NCBI GenBank assembly: GCA_020466095.1
Contig: CM035809.1
Coordinates: 6,746,723-6,810,722 of the forward strand
Length of the DNA: 64,000 nucleotides
Direction of reading: 5' to 3'
Source: Chlorops oryzae
Lineage: Eukaryota > Arthropoda > Insecta > Diptera > Chloropidae
The number at the start of each line of letters is the position of its first letter. The first letter of the stretch is position 1. The notes below the pieces were generated by a model, which worked only from the letters and a program-made list of their open reading frames with translations, had not been told where the DNA came from and made no database searches. Shown here in pieces: positions 57,951-64,000 of this stretch. The translations under genes were made by a program, and so were the position numbers.

Positions 57951-58133
57951 CAGTAAAAATCGGTTATAACGATACCGCTTATAACGATTATCGGTTATAG
58001 CGTTGAACATTTTAGGTAAAGTTTGGCTCGCTACTCAAATTCTTCTGAACTTCTGTTACCGGATATAGCGATTATCGGTTATAACGATGGATTTTTCTAG
58101 TCTCTTCGACATCGTTATAACCGATTTTCACTG
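57951..58133. mobile_element. MITE of Tc1/mariner type, 183 bp
   Basis: TA on both sides; ends CAGTAAAAATCGGTTATAAC and, reverse-complemented, CAGTGAAAATCGGTTATAAC, each continuing GAT. Inner copies of GATTATCGGTTATA repeat the end sequence. Confidence 0.85.
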
Positions 58134-59174
58134 TATATGAAATTCTCCTCTCTCAGTACGCTACTGCTTCAACAGTTCTTGGACAGTAGCGTATGCAGAG
58201 AATTATTTCGGGAGGAGTTTAAGGCAATAGGAATCTTTGTGTTATGACTATTTTATCATGTTTAAGGGAAGATTTTAACCCCCGAAATCACCATGTGTAT
58301 GAGCCACTGTAGCAGGGTAACAGAATCTGCTTTAAAAGCAGGATTTTTTGATGATATTTGTAGTTATAGCAGACGTCATATATTACTATATATGTCACTC
58401 GCATAGATTTTGGGCGGGACATTTCGCGCCAGTTAGAAAGAGATGTTACTCGGCAGGCAAAAAAAAGAGCGAGAGTGAAATACTTTTGGTGAGTACCTAA
58501 GTGAAAAATACTAATTTTGGTGGGTACCCAAGACCGTGGTGGGTACCCAAGACCGTGTTGAAAAGAGCCAAAATAGAAACGGCTCCTGAGTGACATATAT
58601 AGTTATATATAGCAAACGTCTTAATCGAATTGCGAAACTTTTGCAAATATGGACGTGTTGGTGGTTTAGGGTTAGTCCAAACCCAAAAACAAATCATTAT
58701 CAGACGATCAAAACAAATTGTTTATTATGAGAAATTTTATGACTATCCCCACGACAGTGAAGGCCACATTGCGTAATAAAATTCAAACAAACTCGGCAAA
58801 CGTTTTTGGAAACATGTCGGCCCACTTTTGATTTTGTAGGCGTGATCAGACGTCAAGCTTATCCAAAAATATTGTTCGCTCTTTTATAGTTCATTCTCTC
58901 TTTTCTTGATTTTGACACCTTTCCACCTCGAATAGCAGTTCAAAATCTGAAAAAGGAAATGCTTTCGGGTATCGTATGGAAAGTCTTGACTGTCTTTAAC
59001 TCTCTGAACTGTATTTCTTTATTTAGAGTGAATTTTTTTTTGTGTTTATTATTTTCACCTCTCACTCTCCTTATTGTTTATCTTTTATTTGTTCATTTAA
59101 ATTTTCTTTTCGCAAAGAATACGTAAACAAATTAAGGCAAAATGTCAACCGTAAAAAAAGAAGACGCTTTGCTC
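58134..59174. other. No gene seen
   Basis: A short direct repeat (GGTGGGTACCCAAGACCGTG) lies at 58519-58555. Frames lack domains. Confidence 0.45.
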
Positions 59175-59237
59175 TATAAACGCTGGGAAGGCAGCATCGT
59201 CGTCACTCGTCGGGAACTCAGCCAGCCAGACAGACAG
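59175..59237 (+). promoter_or_regulatory. Core promoter: TATA, initiator and DPE-like motif
   Basis: TATAAA at 59175-59180, initiator GTCACTC with A at 59205 (30 bp downstream), and AGACAG at 59232 (position +28), which fits the DPE consensus at five of six places. The spacing of all three is canonical. The transcript would run to the right; a possible donor AAAAG/GTCAGT lies at about 59296. No coding exon is recognised. Confidence 0.45.
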
Positions 59238-61324
59238 ACAGACAAACGGACAAACGCACATATGTATGGACAGAGGGAGGGAGACAAATGAAAAGGTCAG
59301 TTCAGTGATAATGCAATCTTGCCTTGTCGACTGTGGAGAGCATCAATTCAATTCGTTTGATTTGCAAATGAAGTGATAACCGATCGATGCTGAAAACTGC
59401 GAACAGGCGATCAGCTTTTTCAAGGAGGCAGCTTGTTTTTTTCTTGTGACACAAGTTAAAAAACAAAAACAATAAAATAAGGTGTGCAAAAACAATTAAG
59501 GGTTTTGAATGTAAATTTAAGTTTTTTATTTTTTGCATTCGCTTCACTCATCGGCGAATCTATCGATCGATCGATCGATCGATGGTGATCGGGAAGCGTT
59601 TTACTTTATTTTATTTGAATTTTATTTAAATTTTCTTTGGCTCCAATGCATATTTTACCGTCTGTTGCTAATTAATTTGTAATTAATGCAATTTTGTTGT
59701 CGACGGAGACGAGCTACGTTCGTTCGGGCGATTGCCGAAAGCCGGCGAAGCTATTTCCACACATCAATTAGTCGACTAAATGCCCTCATTCCTTGTAAGA
59801 AAGCGCGCCAGCCCATCGGAGCAGCGGAGTGAGCAGCAAGCGAAATTCATTGATAAAATGTGTTAAAATTTCTTGTCGAAATGGAATCGGAAACTGTTAT
59901 TCTGAAAGTGAAAAGTCGCCGACTTGATTTGGAAAGCAAAAAAAAAAAAAAAAAAATCGTATCACTTATCACAATTCGTAATGAAATTGATAAAGTAAAA
60001 GGCGCTCAGAATTAGAAGATCCGAACCTTTTCTCTTTTTGTTAAGGAAATCGCATTTTGTCACAAGTGTTTTTTTTTTTCGTTTCTTTCGTTTCACTTGG
60101 GGAAAAAGTGAAAGAAATTGATAAGAAAATGTAAATAAATGAATAATAAAAAATGCCATGTGCTTACTGTAGCGAAGGCCGTTATTCAACGGATGTTGGG
60201 ATTTTTCGGCTTAAGAAAGATTAGAGATTGATTATGGACCGGGTTTTCTATCGAAGAGTGAGAAAAAAATTAAAAAATATTTTTTTACATTAAAAAAATA
60301 AATAAAAAAACTGAAAAAAATTAAAATAATAAAAAAAATTAAATTATAAAAAATAAAACAAAAAAATTAAAAAATTAAAAAAATTTTTTTAAAAGGCCAA
60401 AGAACGATAAATGTAGGGAAAACCCGGGTTAAAACATCGCAGGGCTTATACAGGGTGTCCCGTCGGGAATTACATTCCTTAATAGGGGTTGTAGGGGGTC
60501 CAAGATGTACAAAAAATCGTATGTGAGGGGGGTAGGAGAGGTCCCAAATGCACCCCTGAGGAGTTAGTTATTGGGCCTTAATGTTTTTTGGCACTAAGTC
60601 TAGAAAAACAATTCTCCCACGCCAACGGTTAAATGTAGAAAAAAAATTTTGATGTAGTTTGAAAGCCAATTGTATGTGCTTTTCGTAAAAATAATATTGA
60701 TGGTAAAAATTTGACCCATTGAGGGAAAAATAAGCGGTCAAAGTGAAAAATTCTGGAGAAATTTTCAATTTTGTTACTTTGAAAGCCATTTTGGTATGAA
60801 AAGTGTCCAATTAACACCCAAATTTTTTATTTTATTCAAAATGCTGGATTGATTTCCTTTAGTTTGATACCCCATATGCCTGAACTAAAGCGACACAATC
60901 AAAGATTTTGAATTTTTAGTTATGATTGATTTGTTTCTAAGTTATGTCTACTAGGAAAAATTCCATTCTCTTTTTCTATTATAAGCCGTAAAAAAACCTA
61001 ATGTCTTTTTATTGCTTTGATTACCTTCGAAATGCATTTGTAATCGCGAATATTTCAAAGATCCACAATATGGCAATTTTATTTTCTCTTAGTATATCGG
61101 GATGCATATTCGATGAAAAACTTATTTTGAAATAATAGAATTCTTTAATATTCCTATTTACCTTGGTTTTATTATATTAATTAATACCTTTCAATGGTTT
61201 TGCTTATAATTTTTTTTTTTTTTTATGGTAAAAATAATATTTTCCTTTTTGGCTCACTCTTCAAAAGCTGGCGAATCTGGCTTGAATAATTTCAAACATA
61301 TCACTCTAATTGAAGATTTATTTC
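59238..61324. other. No coding exon recognised
   Basis: 59530-59960 has a CpG-richer part (GACGGAGACGAGCTACGTTC) and a short frame starting MESETVILKVKSRRLDL at 59881 that ends in low-complexity Lys codons. It could be leader sequence of the gene started at 59205. The remainder is A/T-rich. Confidence 0.35.
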
Positions 61325-61720
61325 GTTAGTATAGATCCATTTCGATAAAACTGGTACGCCTTTTACTCAAATTGACAATCGAATCCTTAGTTTACCATAA
61401 AAATCTATCCTACCTACAAATTATGACCATATTGTTAATAATCAATAAGAATTCTTACTGACACCTAAAATACTTAATTGAGGCAAAATGTAAACTCGGC
61501 ACCCTTTAACTTGCGAAATACTTTTTTGAAATTATCAAAATATACTATTAATTTAAAACTTAGACAGTCCCCTTCATCATAATCTGGATACGCCTCACTC
61601 AACTGACACGGAACCTCTATTCGCACCATAAAAAATCCTCCTATCCTCAATTGAGGACCCATATTGTTACATCTCAAAAGATCCTTTTATTCGACATTAA
61701 AACATTAAATTGAAAATATG
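61325..61720. repeat. Diverged tandem duplication beside CFAP298
   Basis: Shared phrases in the same order at 61325-61500 and 61565-61720: TACGCC..ACTCAA.TGACA, ACCATAAAAA.TC, CATATTGTTA, and TTAA.TTGA..AAAATGTAAA. The unit is about 240 bp and strongly diverged. The 67-codon minus-strand frame at 61474-61677 lies in it and shows no known domain. Confidence 0.55.
61686..61691 (-). terminator. Poly(A) signal of CFAP298
   Basis: AATAAA on the minus strand, about 39 bp after the stop codon. Confidence 0.6.
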
Positions 61721-61729
61721 TAAATGAAT

Positions 61730-62599
61730 TCAAAAGCGAAAGCGAACATTATCCAAACCATGAACTTTGCGTTTCATATTTCCGTTATCGGCCCATTCCG
61801 AATTCAAATAGCTATCATCTTCATCCAGATCGAGTTTCTTCAGTTCCTCCTGACGACGATATGCATCGGCCATAAGCCGCTTGCGTACATCCTCACTGAT
61901 AACAGCCTCCCTAGCGGGTGCCCCCTCACCTAGCTGGTTCAATTTCACGATCAATTTCGTCTTATCATTCGTTCCGATATATTCGCTTAGATTCTTTTCG
62001 GGCAATATCTGACGACCGGCGAACCAAAGTTGTGCCTTCGACGGTTCGATTACCTCGAGCGATGCTTGTGTTCCGCTCAAATCCTCCGTATTGGTGAATT
62101 CCATTCGAATATTATCGTGCGGTGGCAATTGCATTGGATAGACAATTGTCACGGCGCCACGAAGTAAATTCATAGCCTCCTCAATTGACTTCAATGTGAG
62201 CGGTTTCTTTACCAAGACCAATTTCTTATCGATTAATGCCTTCGCATCTTCCATCGCTTTTTTGAGCACATTCTGCATACTCTCTTTTGGCCGACGACCA
62301 TTCCTTCGTCCCATGGGATCCTTATTGAATTCATAACCACCCGAAGGAATACATTTTTCCGCATAAATATCCTCAAGTTTCAATTCCTGGATTTGATCAT
62401 CGTTCAGTCCTTGCATCTGGTGCGGCAGCTGTGTTCCATGTTCGACAAGCTCCTCGATCTCCATGCAAATGCGATAGATTTTCAAACGGCCATTATAAAT
62501 GGCGGTTATTTCACGTATGACTGACTCAGCCTTTTCGGAAACTTTTGTTTCGTACAGGAAGAGATTATCATCGCCGCGTTTCACTTGAAGGACAACCAT
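61730..62599 (-). CDS. CFAP298: Cilia- and flagella-associated protein 298 (C21orf59/Kurly homologue)
   Basis: A single uninterrupted 289-codon frame from the ATG at 62599, very close to the 290 residues of the vertebrate protein. Family marks along the whole length are MVVLQVKRGD at the start, YNGRLKIYR, HGTQLPHQMQGL, CIPSGG, RNGRRP, LRGAVTIVYPMQLPPHD, MEFTNTEDLSGTQA, AQLWFAGR, GEGAPAREAVIS, RRQEELKKL and SEWADN near the end. In vertebrates this soluble protein is needed for motile cilia, outer dynein arm assembly and planar cell polarity; in flies the likely places are sperm and chordotonal neurons. No intron, no poly-A scar or target duplication seen. Its intronless state could be ancestral or come from retroposition. 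Confidence 0.95.
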   Translation of the reverse strand: MVVLQVKRGDDNLFLYETKVSEKAESVIREITAIYNGRLKIYRICMEIEELVEHGTQLPHQMQGLNDDQIQELKLEDIYAEKCIPSGGYEFNKDPMGRRNGRRPKESMQNVLKKAMEDAKALIDKKLVLVKKPLTLKSIEEAMNLLRGAVTIVYPMQLPPHDNIRMEFTNTEDLSGTQASLEVIEPSKAQLWFAGRQILPEKNLSEYIGTNDKTKLIVKLNQLGEGAPAREAVISEDVRKRLMADAYRRQEELKKLDLDEDDSYLNSEWADNGNMKRKVHGLDNVRFRF

Positions 62600-62989
62600 T
62601 TTGGGTTTTTTTTTTTTTTCAATGGAATTTGTTCAGAAAAATATTTTCCGTTTTTTATATCAATGAATTTATGGAATTTTCCTTCGACAACTGAGAGAAA
62701 AAATAGTTTTTTTTAAATAACATTTCCAAGGTAGTATCATTGGTTGCTATGGTAGGTCGTTGGGGTGGAAACTTTGTGGTTGCTATTGCCAATGTCTCTC
62801 TTGTTTCAGTATTCTTTCTAGGGGTTTTTTCTTATATGCCCTTCTTTACATCCTTTATCCTTAATCCTGCCTGTGAAATAGCACATTTGAATCAGACAAG
62901 TTTTTATAGTGATACTCTAAAATCAAAGTCCAGAGTGCTAACATTGTTTCCCGATATCTCCTTTTTCAATACCGGGGTTCCCCTGGCAA
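62600..62989. other. Upstream region of CFAP298; no motif seen
   Basis: Poly-T beside the start codon and AT-rich sequence. No TATA, DRE or initiator that I can defend. Confidence 0.4.
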
Positions 62990-63490
62990 CAGTGATACTC
63001 CTCATAAAACAAGAGTACCTGAACCTCGCGAACACGTGCTGGTTCGCGGAAGATTCCTGCTGGGTTACCAGACAAACCTGGCCATCTCTGAGCAAGAGAC
63101 GCTCCAGAGATCTAGTGGGACTAAGCAACGCCGCCATACATCAAACGGTATCAATACTCACCGGTCACTGCCTCTTCGGCAGGCATGCAACAAGGCTAGA
63201 TGTCCCAAATAATGACTTTTGCCGAAGCTGTAGCTCAGAGGAGAGAAGAATCTATCCTTCACCTCATGTGTCAATGCCCGGCCCTAGCAAGAAAGAAGAC
63301 TATCTTTATTAGGGTGTTCGTTCTTCATCAGCCTATCTGAAATTAGATTACAGACATTTCACGGTTCATCAGGAAGTCTAAATGGCTCCCTAATTAAATT
63401 CTAGGAGAAGGTCGTGTTATCCTTGTGGTACCACAATAGGCCAACGTACTGTGCCTTAGTGAGCTAGCAGCTGCCACTAAGTACTACCTA
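62990..63490 (+). pseudogene. Non-LTR retrotransposon tail (RNase H / zinc-knuckle region)
   Basis: A frame reads LSNAAIHQTVSILTGHCLFG, RHATRLDVPNNDFCRSCSSE, then after a +1 shift EESILHLMCQCPALARKK. This is the end of a non-LTR polyprotein with a C..C...H...C-type knuckle. It continues into 3'-UTR-like sequence (TGTGGTACCACAATAGGCC, CTAGCAGCTGCC). Separate from the relic at 48300, with which it shares only the general motif. Confidence 0.75.
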
Positions 63491-63520
63491 CCTATGTACC
63501 TACTCTAAAATCATATTATA

Positions 63521-63632
63521 GGTCTGTTCCCAGTATGGGATACTGCACGTAACTGCCCAAAACTGCCCAATTTTTTGAAAACTGTATGAAAATTTGGAAT
63601 GGGGGCAGATTTGGGCAGTACGGGAACATACC
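63521..63632. mobile_element. Small MITE, 112 bp
   Basis: Ends GGTCTGTTCCCAGTA and, reverse-complemented, GGTATGTTCCCGTACTG, with inner inverted CTGCCCAAA/TTTGGGCAG. The target duplication is unclear. Confidence 0.6.
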
Positions 63633-63697
63633 TTATGGCTTCCTGCAATAGATTGGAACTCAGCCAGTCCCGCCAAATCGGAAGATTTTTTTAATAT

Positions 63698-63931
63698 GGA
63701 CCGTTTACTTTGAAAGTGGTATAACTCCATTTTTATATTTTCCGGTTCTGAGCGGCTTTGAGGGAAAATTGAAGGCCGTGGGTTAATTTAGTTTTTGGAT
63801 TCGTGTTAAGCTACCCGTTCTAAAGACTTCGCAGTTTTGCTGGGTGGTGGCGGGTGCTGGGTAATGGACATGCACCACTTTATATCTCGAAATAAGAAAT
63901 GAAGTTACACCATTTTCAAAGTAAACGGTCC
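63698..63931. mobile_element. MITE, 234 bp
   Basis: Ends GGACCGTTTACTTTGAAAGT and, reverse-complemented, GGACCGTTTACTTTGAAAAT, both continuing GGT.TAACT.CATTT. No coding capacity. Confidence 0.75.
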
Positions 63932-64000
63932 TTATAGTTATTTTTCTATAGAAACCAGCACAAAAGGGATTTTTGAAATATATCCTAGGAATGATTGGCA

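Noticed and set aside
1..64000. CRISPR arrays, bacterial operons or phage modules
   Set aside because: Spliced genes, poly(A) signals and insect transposons show a eukaryotic genome. The tandem repeats present have no spacer structure of CRISPR type.

Overview
The window is AT-rich nuclear DNA from an insect, most probably a schizophoran fly. The evidence is: genes with short introns and typical fly splice sites; a DRE core-promoter motif (TATCGATA) ahead of a SERF-family gene; a mariner copy very close to Himar1 of the horn fly as I remember it; and copies of a fly interspersed repeat that carries GACA/GTCC microsatellites. I cannot name the species from sequence alone.

Five host protein genes can be reconstructed. 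Three are secreted, immunity-type genes on the minus strand within about 12 kb: two tandem fibrinogen-related proteins (26897-28078 and 31078-32146) and a CLIP-domain serine protease homologue with a destroyed active site (35577-38836). A three-exon gene for a SERF (4F5-like) protein of 65 residues lies at 45712-46953 on the plus strand. An intronless CFAP298 (C21orf59/Kurly-type) ciliary gene lies at 61730-62599 on the minus strand. Two further core-promoter or first-exon candidates (18632-18823 minus, duplicated at 21440-21631; 59175-59237 plus) suggest genes whose coding parts are not recognisable here.

Most of the rest is mobile DNA. From 1 to 24.4 kb there are fly repeats with satellites, several terminal-inverted-repeat (TIR) elements, tRNA-like Pol III modules, and a 2.73 kb tandem duplication (18456-23980) that copied a promoter/first exon together with nested transposons. 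From 26 to 45 kb there are piggyBac-like, hAT-like, Harbinger-like and mariner insertions between and inside the immune genes. From 46 to 64 kb there are non-LTR retrotransposon tails, palindromic MITEs, a SINE with clear target-site duplications, and more TIR elements.

The most unusual patterns are: tRNA-like modules inside three TIR elements that are otherwise unrelated; the tandem duplication with its promoter copy; the FREP-FREP-protease-homologue cluster; and a Himar1-like transposase that looks intact but reads through the usual stop into foreign sequence and lacks a right TIR. All functional calls rest on motif recognition by eye. No alignment or database search was run.
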